Made by a program: the position numbers and the translations under genes. 36,093 nucleotides of DNA. Origin: an uncultured Acidobacteriota bacterium (GTDB taxonomy: Bacteria > Acidobacteriota > Thermoanaerobaculia > Multivoradales > SZUA-115). The stretch spans positions 1 through 36,093 of the forward strand of contig CALMKX010000083.1 of the NCBI GenBank assembly GCA_937867335.1, written 5' to 3'. Each line of letters begins with the position of its first letter. Position 1 is the stretch's first letter. The notes beneath the pieces were generated by a model. It saw nothing but the letters and a program-made list of their open reading frames with translations, was not told where the DNA came from and did no database searches. Below, piece after piece: positions 18,755-26,602 of this stretch.

Positions 18755-20488
18755 ATGGAGAGCTCCGTGACCACCCCGAATCCCCGGAAAGGGCACTCCC
18801 GCTCGCTGGTCGAGTTGCTGCTGCGCGAGGCTTGCGAGCGCCCCGGTGAGGTTCTCTACCGGTTCTGTCCGCAGGGCGAGGCGGAGAGCTGCGAAGTCCT
18901 GAGCTACGGCGAACTCGAGCGCGATGCCTCTCGGCTCGCCGGGGCCTTGCGGCAGCTCGCCGAGCCCGGCATGCGCGTGCTGCTGCTCTACCCCCCCGGC
19001 CTGGACTACATCCGGGCGTTCTTCGCCTGTCTCCTGGCCGGCATGGTGGCGGTTCCCACCTATCTGCCCCGACCCGGGCGCGGCCTCGCCCGGCTGAAGG
19101 CGATCGCCGGCAGCAGCGGAGCTTCGCTGGCCTTGGCCGGCGCCGCAACAGCCGCCAAGCTCAGCCCTTTCCTCCCCGAGCTGCGCTGGCTGGCGAGCGA
19201 CTCGATCGATGGCGAATCCCCGGCGCTACGGAGCCCCTTCGAGGCGCGGGAAGAAGACCTCGCTTTCTTGCAGTACACCTCCGGCTCGACCGGCTCGCCC
19301 AAGGGCGTGGAGATCACCCACGGCAACTTGCTCGCCAACCTGGCGGTGATCGAGCACTGCTTCGGCCACTCCCGGCAAAGCGTGGGCGTGGCCTGGCTGC
19401 CGCCTTACCACGACATGGGGCTGATCGGCGCCGTCCTGCAACCCCTCTACGCGGGCTTCCCGGTGGTGCTGCTGCCACCGCTCGCTTTCGTCCAGCGGCC
19501 TCTGCGCTGGCTGCAGGCGGTCACCCGCTTTCGTGCCACCGCCACCGGCAGCCCGAACTTCGGCCTCGACCTCTGCCTGCGCAAGATCACCCCGGCCGAG
19601 CGCGACACGCTGGACCTCTCCTCGCTGACGCTGATGTTCACCGGCGCCGAGCCGATCCACGCCGAGACGCTCGAGCGGTTCGCCAGCTACTTCGAGCCCT
19701 GCGGCTTCCGGCGGGAGAGCTTCTACTCTTGCTACGGGCTCGCCGAGGCCACCCTGATGGCGACCGGCAGCCGCCGGGGCGAGCACCCCACGGTGCTACG
19801 TCTGGACGCCGCAGCCCTGGAGGCCGGAGCCGCCCCGGCGGTGAGCGGGCGAGAAACCCGGCAGCGGGAGCTGGTTTCTTGCGGCGAGGCGGTTCCTGGC
19901 CATCGCCTGCTGGTGGTGGACCCGGAAAGCCGCCGGCCCCTCGCCGAGCGCACCGTGGGCGAGATCTGGCTGGCCGGGCCGAGTGTCGCCCGCGGCTACT
20001 GGGCCGAGCCGGAGGCCAGCCGCGAGACCTTCGGGGCGACTCTCGCAGGCGGCGACGGCACACAGTTCCTGCGCACGGGAGACCTCGGCTTCCTGGCCGA
20101 CGGCCAGCTCTTCGTGAGCGGCCGCCGCAAGGACCTGATCATCGTTCGCGGTCGCAACCACTATCCGCAGGACATCGAGCGGACCGTCGAGACCTGTCAC
20201 ATCCTGCTTCGCCGCGACGCCGGCGCCGCTTTCTCCGTGCTGGTGGACGGCGAGGAGCGGCTGGTCGTGGCTCACGAGGTCGACCGGCAGTACCGACCGG
20301 AGCATCGCACGGCGGTCCTTGCGGCGATCCGCGAGGCCATCGCTCGCGACCACGAGCTGCAAGTCTTCGCCATCGCCCTCCTGCGGCCCGCCTCGGTGGC
20401 CAGGACTTCGAGCGGCAAGATCCGCCGCACGGCCATGCGAGAGGCCTTTCTCGCCCAAACCCTCGACCTTGTGGAGAGCCACCCGTGA
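18755..20488 (+). CDS. Fatty acyl-AMP ligase (FAAL)
   Basis: A 577-residue ANL-superfamily adenylating enzyme. FAALs convert a fatty acid and ATP to acyl-AMP and pass the acyl group to an acyl carrier protein rather than CoA. The ATP-binding loop is YTSGSTGSPKGVEITHGNLL (Y174 on). FAAL-type features follow: WLPPYHDMGLIGAVLQPLYA, FVQRPLRWLQAVTRFRATAT and SPNFGLDLC, closer to FadD32/FAAL proteins than to acyl-CoA synthetases. The acceptor-binding part contains LRTGDLGFLADGQLFVSGRR and KDLIIVRGRNHYPQDIE, and the C-terminal catalytic lysine lies in SSGKIRRTAMREAF. The partner ACP is encoded next, with a 4-nt GTGA overlap. Chain length cannot be read from sequence. Confidence 0.93.
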   Translation: MESSVTTPNPRKGHSRSLVELLLREACERPGEVLYRFCPQGEAESCEVLSYGELERDASRLAGALRQLAEPGMRVLLLYPPGLDYIRAFFACLLAGMVAVPTYLPRPGRGLARLKAIAGSSGASLALAGAATAAKLSPFLPELRWLASDSIDGESPALRSPFEAREEDLAFLQYTSGSTGSPKGVEITHGNLLANLAVIEHCFGHSRQSVGVAWLPPYHDMGLIGAVLQPLYAGFPVVLLPPLAFVQRPLRWLQAVTRFRATATGSPNFGLDLCLRKITPAERDTLDLSSLTLMFTGAEPIHAETLERFASYFEPCGFRRESFYSCYGLAEATLMATGSRRGEHPTVLRLDAAALEAGAAPAVSGRETRQRELVSCGEAVPGHRLLVVDPESRRPLAERTVGEIWLAGPSVARGYWAEPEASRETFGATLAGGDGTQFLRTGDLGFLADGQLFVSGRRKDLIIVRGRNHYPQDIERTVETCHILLRRDAGAAFSVLVDGEERLVVAHEVDRQYRPEHRTAVLAAIREAIARDHELQVFAIALLRPASVARTSSGKIRRTAMREAFLAQTLDLVESHP

Positions 20489-22086
20489 GCCCTGATCATT
20501 CTCCCGCCGACTTCGTGGAGGAGCGTGCGTCGAAGCCTCTGCAGGCGCCGGAAGCGAGCCCCGGCGGCGAACTCGTGCTCGAAGACCTCCGCGCCGAGCT
20601 CGCGGCCAGCGCCGGCCTGTCTGCCGACGAAGTGGCGCCGGACCTGCCGATCCTGAGCCTGGGCCTGGACTCCCTGCGGATGGCCGAGCTCCAGGCCTTG
20701 CTCGAGCGCAGCTACGGCTTCGAGCTGGAGCTCGACGAGCACCTCGACGCGCTGACCCCTCGCGCCCTGGCTGGCAGGATCGCCGGCTGGCTCGAGCAGA
20801 GGGGTCCGGGGCGGGCCGCGAAGGCCCGCGACGCCCGCCCGAGCTCGCCCGGAGTTCCCCTCGATCCCCTGCAGCAGGCCCGCGACTTCACCCTGGCCCG
20901 CGAGCTCCGCGCCAAGGACCTCCTGCCCTATTACGTCGAGCTCGCCCGCAACGACGGCGACATCTGCAGCCATCGCGGTCGCGACGCGATCATGCTGGGC
21001 TCGGGCAACTATCTCGGCCTCACCACCGACCGCCGGGTACGCAAGGCGGTCGCAGCCGCGGCGCTGGTGGAAGGCTCGAGCCTCACCGGCTCGCGGCTCT
21101 TTAACGGCACCACCACGCTGCATCGAGCCGTGGAAGAGAAGCTGGCGGCGTTTCTGGGCCGTGGCGATGCCCTGATCTTCACCACCGGGTACCAGGCCAA
21201 CCTCGGCATGCTTTCGGCCTTGATGGGTGCCGGCTCGGTGCTCTTCGCCGACGAGTCCTGCCACGCTTCGATCTTCGACGGCGCCCGCGTGGCGGGCTGC
21301 CAGGTGATCGCCTTCCGCCACAACGACCCCAGCGACCTCGACCGCCGGCTCTCCCGGCGGCCCTCGCGGCCCACGCTGGTGATCGTCGACGGCGTCTACT
21401 CGATGCACGGCGACCTCTCGCCGATCGAGGAGGTCCGCGAGGTCTGCGACCGCCACGAGGTTCGCCTGGCCCTCGACGACGCCCACGGCATCGGCACCCT
21501 CGGCCGCTCGGGCAAGGGCAGCGAGGAGCACGTGGGGCGGATCGGGCTGGCGGATATCCTGTCGGGAAGCCTGTCCAAGAGCCTCGCCTCGGTGGGCGGC
21601 TATGTGGCCGGAGATCCGGACGTCATCGACTGGATCCGCTTCCGGGGGCGGTCGATCGTGTTCACCGCCGCCATCCCGCCCACCGCCCTCGCCGCCGCCT
21701 CGGCCGCCCTCGACATCCTCCAGGCCGAGCCCTGGCGGCTCACCCGGCTGCGAGACAACGCGAGCTATTGGCGCGGTGGTCTAAAGCGCCTCGGCTTCGA
21801 GGTCGCCACCTCGGCCTCCGCCATCGTGCCGGTGCTGATCGGCGACGACACGAAGTGCATGGCGGCGGCCCGGTCGCTGCTCGAGAGGGGAGTTTTCGTC
21901 AACTGCGCCGTGCATCCGGCCGTGCCCCAGCAAGGGGCCCTGCTGCGCACCACGGTGATGGCCACTCATAGCCGCGAGCAGCTGGATGCCGGCCTGGCCG
22001 CCTTCGCGGAGGTCGGGGCCGAGCTGGGCCTGCTCCGAGCCCGCTCGTCCCGCTCGCAAACCGCCCAAGGAGGGGCGAATCCATGA
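20485..22086 (+). CDS. ACP-alpha-oxoamine synthase fusion (PLP-dependent)
   Basis: A 533-residue bifunctional protein starting at GTG 20485. Residues 30-105 are an acyl carrier domain with the phosphopantetheine serine S63 in LSLGLDSLRMAEL. Residues 140-515 are an alpha-oxoamine synthase of the AONS/KBL/SPT/CqsA group: SGNYLGLTTD, TGSRLFNGTTTLH, DDAHGIGTLGRSGKG (D331, H334) and the PLP-lysine segment GSLSKSLASVGGYVAGD (K365). Such enzymes decarboxylatively condense an acyl thioester with an amino acid to give a 2-amino-3-ketone, as in sphingolipid or prodigiosin-branch biosynthesis. Fusion to an ACP next to FAAL implies the acyl chain is delivered on S63. The amino acid used (Ser, Ala or Gly) is unknown. 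It overlaps the next gene by 4 nt (ATGA). Confidence 0.93.
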   Translation: MSPDHSPADFVEERASKPLQAPEASPGGELVLEDLRAELAASAGLSADEVAPDLPILSLGLDSLRMAELQALLERSYGFELELDEHLDALTPRALAGRIAGWLEQRGPGRAAKARDARPSSPGVPLDPLQQARDFTLARELRAKDLLPYYVELARNDGDICSHRGRDAIMLGSGNYLGLTTDRRVRKAVAAAALVEGSSLTGSRLFNGTTTLHRAVEEKLAAFLGRGDALIFTTGYQANLGMLSALMGAGSVLFADESCHASIFDGARVAGCQVIAFRHNDPSDLDRRLSRRPSRPTLVIVDGVYSMHGDLSPIEEVREVCDRHEVRLALDDAHGIGTLGRSGKGSEEHVGRIGLADILSGSLSKSLASVGGYVAGDPDVIDWIRFRGRSIVFTAAIPPTALAAASAALDILQAEPWRLTRLRDNASYWRGGLKRLGFEVATSASAIVPVLIGDDTKCMAAARSLLERGVFVNCAVHPAVPQQGALLRTTVMATHSREQLDAGLAAFAEVGAELGLLRARSSRSQTAQGGANP

Positions 22087-22985
22087 CGCAGACAGCCGCC
22101 CTCGAAAGCCCGACCGCCGAAGCCGCCGACTTCCTCGCCCGGTGGGGCCTCACGTTCAACGACCTGGCGCTCCAGGTGGGTCCGCTCGCGGACTCGGAGA
22201 CGTTGCTCCTGGTGGGCTCGATCGCCGAAGGCCTCGCCAACCCGCTCTCGGATATCGACCTGATGATTCTCGGCGACGGCACCCTGCGCCAGGGCGTGCT
22301 GATCAACGAGGCCGAGTTCGAGCAGTCGGTGCGCCGCCTCGACGGTGGCGAGGAGCTCAACGTCGAGTACTGGCGCAGCGACGACGTCGCGCGGATCGGC
22401 GATCGGCTGCGGGAAGTGGTGACCGTGATCCAGGATCCGGCGCGCTTCGTCAAGCTCGAGACCTTCAGCGAGATGGAGCTGCGCTTCCTGCACCGGATGC
22501 ACACCGGCATTCCGCTGGTCAACGCCGACAACGCCGAACGCTGGCGCAGCCAGCTCGGGCTCGGCGGCCTGCGCGACTACTTGGTCCTGCATTGGCTGAC
22601 CCTGCACTACACCTACCGCGAGGACACCATCGCGCAGGTGCAGTACGGCGACTCCTTGACCGCTCTCACCACCCTGCGCATGGCGATGGACGCGCTGGCG
22701 GCGGCAGCTCTCGCCACCGTGGGCGAAACCCATTTCCACCCCAAATGGCGCCCTCGCCTGCTCGAGCGCCAGCGGGACGCCCTGGGCGCCGAGATCGTCG
22801 ATCCCCTGGTCGCCTCGCTCTTCCCGGCCCTCGCCTCCGACGCCGGCCGGCTCGCCCGCGAGGCCCTGGGCTTCGCCGACGGCGTGATCCAGATGCTGAT
22901 CGGCAGATCGATGCATCTGGTGCCGGCGATGCTCGAGCTCAACAAGCTGATCAGCTTCGTGGGCACCTTCGAGGGCGGCCGGTGA
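22083..22985 (+). CDS. Nucleotidyltransferase-fold protein (Pol beta superfamily)
   Basis: A 300-residue protein. LLLVGSIAEGLANPLSDIDL holds the G-S (45-46) and D-x-D (D57, D59) motif of minimal nucleotidyltransferases, and E95 in ELNVEYW is a fitting third carboxylate, so metal-dependent NMP transfer is plausible. The C-terminal two-thirds is helical (LHWLTLHYTYREDTIAQVQY, LTTLRMAMDALAAAALATVG), like the acceptor-binding half of aminoglycoside nucleotidyltransferases. The substrate is unknown. Position inside the operon with 4-nt overlaps on both sides argues for a pathway role: transient adenylylation of an intermediate, or modification of the product for self-protection. Not assigned to a named family. 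Confidence 0.75.
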   Translation: MTQTAALESPTAEAADFLARWGLTFNDLALQVGPLADSETLLLVGSIAEGLANPLSDIDLMILGDGTLRQGVLINEAEFEQSVRRLDGGEELNVEYWRSDDVARIGDRLREVVTVIQDPARFVKLETFSEMELRFLHRMHTGIPLVNADNAERWRSQLGLGGLRDYLVLHWLTLHYTYREDTIAQVQYGDSLTALTTLRMAMDALAAAALATVGETHFHPKWRPRLLERQRDALGAEIVDPLVASLFPALASDAGRLAREALGFADGVIQMLIGRSMHLVPAMLELNKLISFVGTFEGGR

Positions 22986-24655
22986 CCCTGATCGCCCCCG
23001 TGGCCAGGACGGCCGAGCCGCTGCTCGGCGAGTTCCGGACGGGCCCGGAGAGGCCGGGCCGGGGCCTCGAGCTGCGCTTCCAAGGGGAGCTCACCAACCT
23101 CGAGGAGCTCGCCCGCCGGCTGAACCGCCCTGCGCTCGAGGGCGACCCCGTGCCCCTGCTCACCGAGCTCTATCGGCGACTCGGCGCCGGCTTCGTGGCC
23201 GATCTCCGAGGCTCGTTCGCCCTGGCGGTGGAGGATCCCGCCGAGCAGCGCTTGCTGCTCGCCCGGGATCGCCTGGGCCGGGAGCCGCTGTTCTACTCGC
23301 CGATCGCCCGGGGCCTTGCCTACTCCTCGCGGCTCGAGCGCCTCGCTTGCCGGCCGGACCTCTCCCGCGAGCTCGACCTGGAAGCGCTCAACCTGTACCT
23401 CGCCTTCCAGTTCTTCCCGCTCGATCGCACCGCCTTCCGCAGCGTGCGCAAGCTGCCGGCCGGCCATCTTCTGGAGCTCGGCCCGAGCGGCCTTAGTTGC
23501 TCGCCCTACTGGCTTCCGGCTTTCGACGACCAGGCTCCCGCCAAGGCCCAAGCCGAACTGGACCGCGAACTCGAGATGCGTCTCTTGGCCTCATTCCGCC
23601 GCCTGCCGCAGGCGGACGGGCCCCAGGGCGCCTTCGCGAGCGGCGGCATCGACTCTTCCACCAACCTGGTGTTCCTTTCGCGCTCGAGCCGCCGGGCGGT
23701 GGCGCTGACGGCGGCCTTCGAGGATCCGGACTACGACGAATCCCGGGACGCCGCCGAAGTCGCCAGTGCGCTCAGCTTCGAGCACCGCGTGGTCGCGGTG
23801 GGCGAGCGCCACCTCGAGCGCCTCGCCACCCTCGCCGCCCACCTCAACGAACCGATCGGCGACCAAGCGGTGCTGCCCACCTCGGTGCTCTTGGAGACGG
23901 CCTCGAGCGACCTTTCCGGAATCGTTTCGGGCGAGGGGGGCGACGAGCTCTTCGGCCCGCCTCGGCGCTTCGGAGAGGCCCGGCCGCTCGCCGAGCCGGT
24001 TCGGGAAGTGGGCGCCCTGGCCCGGGACTACGCTGAGCGGATCGCCTGCTGCCCGGGGGCGCTGCGCCGCGGCCTGCTCGCCGGCACGAGCCCCGAGGAA
24101 GAGATTCTCGGCGCTCCCGCGGCGCTGCTCCAAAGCCTCTACCGGCGCAGCGCGGCAACCGACCGCTTCTTCCTGCTGAAGCTCGGCCAGCTGTTCACCT
24201 GGCTGCCGGACAACGTGCTGGCCAAAGACCGGGACCTCGCCGGCAGCCGCGGCCTGGTGGCGCGCTTTCCGCTGATCGACGATGCGGTGGTCGAGCTGGT
24301 GTCGAGCCTGTCGCCGGCGGATCACCTGGCGGCTTGCCTGGACAAAGGCCTGCTGCGGCGCCAACTCGCACCGTTCCTGCCCGCCGGTACTCTGGCCAAG
24401 CCCAAGCACCGCTTCCTGGTGCCCGTCTGCCGCTGGCGGGGGCCAGCCTTCCTGCAAGCTGCCCAGGAGGCGCTCGCCTCACCGAGCTCGCTCACCCGAG
24501 ATCTCTACGCGCCGGCGGCGGTCGCAAACCTGCTCACCGGCCAGGCGTCCGGAGATCCGGCTGCGGCCCGCCCGCTCTGGGCGCTCCTGGTTCTGGAGTA
24601 TTGGTTGCGTCACATAGAGTCGGTTGCAAAAGCGAGGGATCGATGGGACCGCTGA
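22982..24655 (+). CDS. Asparagine-synthetase-like amide ligase lacking the glutaminase nucleophile
   Basis: A 557-residue AsnB-superfamily protein starting at GTG 22982. The C-terminal ATP-pyrophosphatase domain is complete, with SGGIDSS (220-226) and SGEGGDELFG, and should adenylate a carboxylate. The N-terminal class II glutaminase domain is shortened by roughly 40 residues: it has no Cys2, no RGPD segment, and the usual FNGE is FQGE (33-36). Ammonia cannot come from glutamine in this protein, so it should use another amine, as in beta-lactam synthetase, carbapenam synthetase or lasso-peptide cyclase. In this operon it may join the amino ketone or amino alcohol to a carboxylate or close a ring. 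A second, intact AsnB homologue lies three genes downstream. Confidence 0.88.
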   Translation: MTLIAPVARTAEPLLGEFRTGPERPGRGLELRFQGELTNLEELARRLNRPALEGDPVPLLTELYRRLGAGFVADLRGSFALAVEDPAEQRLLLARDRLGREPLFYSPIARGLAYSSRLERLACRPDLSRELDLEALNLYLAFQFFPLDRTAFRSVRKLPAGHLLELGPSGLSCSPYWLPAFDDQAPAKAQAELDRELEMRLLASFRRLPQADGPQGAFASGGIDSSTNLVFLSRSSRRAVALTAAFEDPDYDESRDAAEVASALSFEHRVVAVGERHLERLATLAAHLNEPIGDQAVLPTSVLLETASSDLSGIVSGEGGDELFGPPRRFGEARPLAEPVREVGALARDYAERIACCPGALRRGLLAGTSPEEEILGAPAALLQSLYRRSAATDRFFLLKLGQLFTWLPDNVLAKDRDLAGSRGLVARFPLIDDAVVELVSSLSPADHLAACLDKGLLRRQLAPFLPAGTLAKPKHRFLVPVCRWRGPAFLQAAQEALASPSSLTRDLYAPAAVANLLTGQASGDPAAARPLWALLVLEYWLRHIESVAKARDRWDR

Positions 24656-25470
24656 ACCGAGAGGAGTACACCATTCTCGCCCAGGGCCTGTTTCGCGAGC
24701 CCCAGGTGCTCGTCCACTACGACCCCGACGGGCTCAACCGCACGCTGTCTCCGGCGCTCGCGCTGCGCATCGAGGAGCAGTGGCGGCAGGCCGAGCTCCG
24801 GGCCCGAACGCTGGGGCGGGACCTCTTCAACTCGCCGCTCTTCCGCCTGGCGGAGATCCGCACCGGCTCGCATTCGTCCCTCTCCCTGGGCCTCGGGGAT
24901 ACCGACTACCGCGAGTACCTCGAGAGCCGAGCCCATCCCCACGAGACTCCTCGCGCCGACCCTCTGGGCACCGCGGTGATCGTGTTCACCACCGACGGCC
25001 TGGTTCCCGTGGGCAAGCGCTCGCAGCGAGTGGAGGTGAACCCGGGGCGCTATTTCACCTTCGGCGGCTTCTTCGACCGCGGGCTCGACTGGCGAGCGGG
25101 CGGCAACGAGCCCAGCTTGTTCGGCTGTGCCCGCCGCGAGCTCGAGGAGGAGTTGGGGATCCAGGTCCCGGAGCAGGACCTGCGCTTGCTGGGCATCATC
25201 TACGACCAGCGCCATCCCCATCCCGAGGCCTGCTTCCTGGCCCCGGCCGGCAAGACGGGCGTGGAGCTCTTGGCCTCGCGGGATGCCGAGGAGATCTCGG
25301 ATCTCTTGCTGGTGCCCCTCGCCGGGCTGGCGAGCTTCCTCGAAGAAGAACAGAGCCGGATCTGCGAGAGCCTGCGGGGAGGCTTCGAGATCTTCCTGCG
25401 CCTCCTCGAGCGTGGCGCGCCGTTCGGCGACGGGCCGGCCTGGGCACCGCTGGTGGAGACCCTGTCATGA
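24643..25470 (+). CDS. Nudix-domain protein, NUDT22-like layout
   Basis: A 275-residue protein starting at ATG 24643, 13 nt inside the previous gene. Residues 165-173, RELEEELGI, are the core of the Nudix box; the upstream Glu is offset by one position, so the box is slightly non-canonical. Ahead of it LFNSPLFRLAEIRTG, SLGLGDTDYREYLES, DPLGTAVIVFTTDGLVPVGK and RSQRVEVNPGRYFTFGGFFD resemble, from memory, the order of elements in eukaryotic NUDT22-type UDP-sugar hydrolases. Nudix enzymes cleave nucleoside diphosphates linked to another moiety. With a nucleotidyltransferase and an NDK-like protein in the same operon, it may remove a nucleotidyl group or cleave an NDP-linked intermediate. Overlaps the next gene by 4 nt (ATGA). 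Confidence 0.8.
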   Translation: MGPLNREEYTILAQGLFREPQVLVHYDPDGLNRTLSPALALRIEEQWRQAELRARTLGRDLFNSPLFRLAEIRTGSHSSLSLGLGDTDYREYLESRAHPHETPRADPLGTAVIVFTTDGLVPVGKRSQRVEVNPGRYFTFGGFFDRGLDWRAGGNEPSLFGCARRELEEELGIQVPEQDLRLLGIIYDQRHPHPEACFLAPAGKTGVELLASRDAEEISDLLLVPLAGLASFLEEEQSRICESLRGGFEIFLRLLERGAPFGDGPAWAPLVETLS

Positions 25471-26597
25471 ACGGGGGCCCCGAGCCCCTCCTCGCGCGGC
25501 TCGGGCTGGAGGAGTCGAGCTACTTCGTGGCCCAGGGGTATCACCGCCCCTTCCTCGACGCCCTGCTCCAGGAGGTTCCGGAAGCGGAGCTCCGCCGCCT
25601 GGCCCACCTCACGTTCGCGTTGCTCAAGCCCGACACGGTGCTGTCGGCCAGAGTCCGGCCAGCGCTCGCGCTCCTGGCGCAAGCCGGGCTGGAAGTGGTC
25701 GACCTCGGGGTTTGTCTGAGCACTCATCCGCGACAGTTCGAGGAGCTCTACAAGACCAACCTGACGGTCTACAACCAGCAGAACATGGTGGGAGCCTGGT
25801 GGCTCAACCACCAGATCTACGAACTCGCCCCGGTGGTGACGCTGCTGCTCGCCCTGCCAGGGGAGGGGGCGGGCGATGCCCAGCGGCGGCTGGCCGCGGT
25901 GAAGGGGCCTTCGAGCCCCTATCTCTGCCAGCCCGACCAGCTGAGGGCCCGGCTCGAGGCCTCCAACCGCTCGATCAACCTGCTCCACACGGCGGACGGT
26001 CCGGTCTCCTCGGCCCGCGAATACCTGCTGTTCCAGCCTCTCTCCCGGCTGCGGGAAGCGCTCGCTCGCCTGGACGGCGGGAGCGGCTGCCGGCCTTTCC
26101 CCGCAAGCCGGCTCGAAGCCGAGCTCGCGACCCTGCCGGGGGCGTTCGTGGAAACCGACTTCCTGCGCGTCTTGACCACCCTCAAAGCGCGGCTCCACAA
26201 GGCCCTGCTCGAGCAAGGCGCCCTCGCCGAGGAGCCGCAGGCGAGCTCGCTCCGAGAGCAAGCGGCCGTCGCCGCCGGGGGAGAGCCGCTGCTGGAACGT
26301 ACCCGCGCCTACCGAGAGCTCAGCCATCGCGAGCTCGCGAGCCTCGGGCAGCTCGCTCGAACCGCCTCCTGCCCCTTGCTCGAGGCGGCGCTCTCGCTCG
26401 CCGACTTCGACCATCTCGACCTCGCCGTGGCCCGCAGCACGGTGGCGGCTTTCCGCGGTGCCGGCCTCTACCTTTCGGCCTGGGAGCAGCTCCTGCTGGA
26501 AACCAGCTGCTACTACCTGGACGACTTCCTGGCCGGAGAGCCGGCAGGCCCGAGTCCCCGGCGATCGGTCGATCGGGCCCCGGGAATGAGGAGGTAG
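25467..26597 (+). CDS. Protein with nucleoside-diphosphate-kinase-like domain and novel C-terminal half
   Basis: A 376-residue protein. Residues 47-189 track the NDK fold: HLTFALLKPDTVLSARV (K54 matches the phosphate-binding lysine), LSTHPRQFEELYKTNL, VKGPSSPYLCQPDQLRARLE (R160 near the usual TIRGD arginine) and NRSINLLHTADGPVSSAREY. The catalytic pair keeps its N-x-x-H spacing (N171, H174), so phosphohistidine chemistry may survive, although HGSDS has become HTADG. About 45 residues precede and 185 helical residues follow this domain, whereas normal NDKs are about 140 residues in total. I do not recognise the extension. Its place in a biosynthetic operon suggests a phosphotransferase or nucleotide-binding role on a pathway intermediate rather than housekeeping NTP synthesis. 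Confidence 0.75.
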   Translation: MNGGPEPLLARLGLEESSYFVAQGYHRPFLDALLQEVPEAELRRLAHLTFALLKPDTVLSARVRPALALLAQAGLEVVDLGVCLSTHPRQFEELYKTNLTVYNQQNMVGAWWLNHQIYELAPVVTLLLALPGEGAGDAQRRLAAVKGPSSPYLCQPDQLRARLEASNRSINLLHTADGPVSSAREYLLFQPLSRLREALARLDGGSGCRPFPASRLEAELATLPGAFVETDFLRVLTTLKARLHKALLEQGALAEEPQASSLREQAAVAAGGEPLLERTRAYRELSHRELASLGQLARTASCPLLEAALSLADFDHLDLAVARSTVAAFRGAGLYLSAWEQLLLETSCYYLDDFLAGEPAGPSPRRSVDRAPGMRR

Positions 26598-26602
26598 GCC
26601 CG

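Noticed and set aside
22982-24655. Reading the Cys-less AsnB homologue as a truncated pseudogene
   Set aside because: The ATP-pyrophosphatase domain is complete and the GTGA overlap with the upstream gene fixes the start; loss of the glutaminase nucleophile is known in functional amide ligases.
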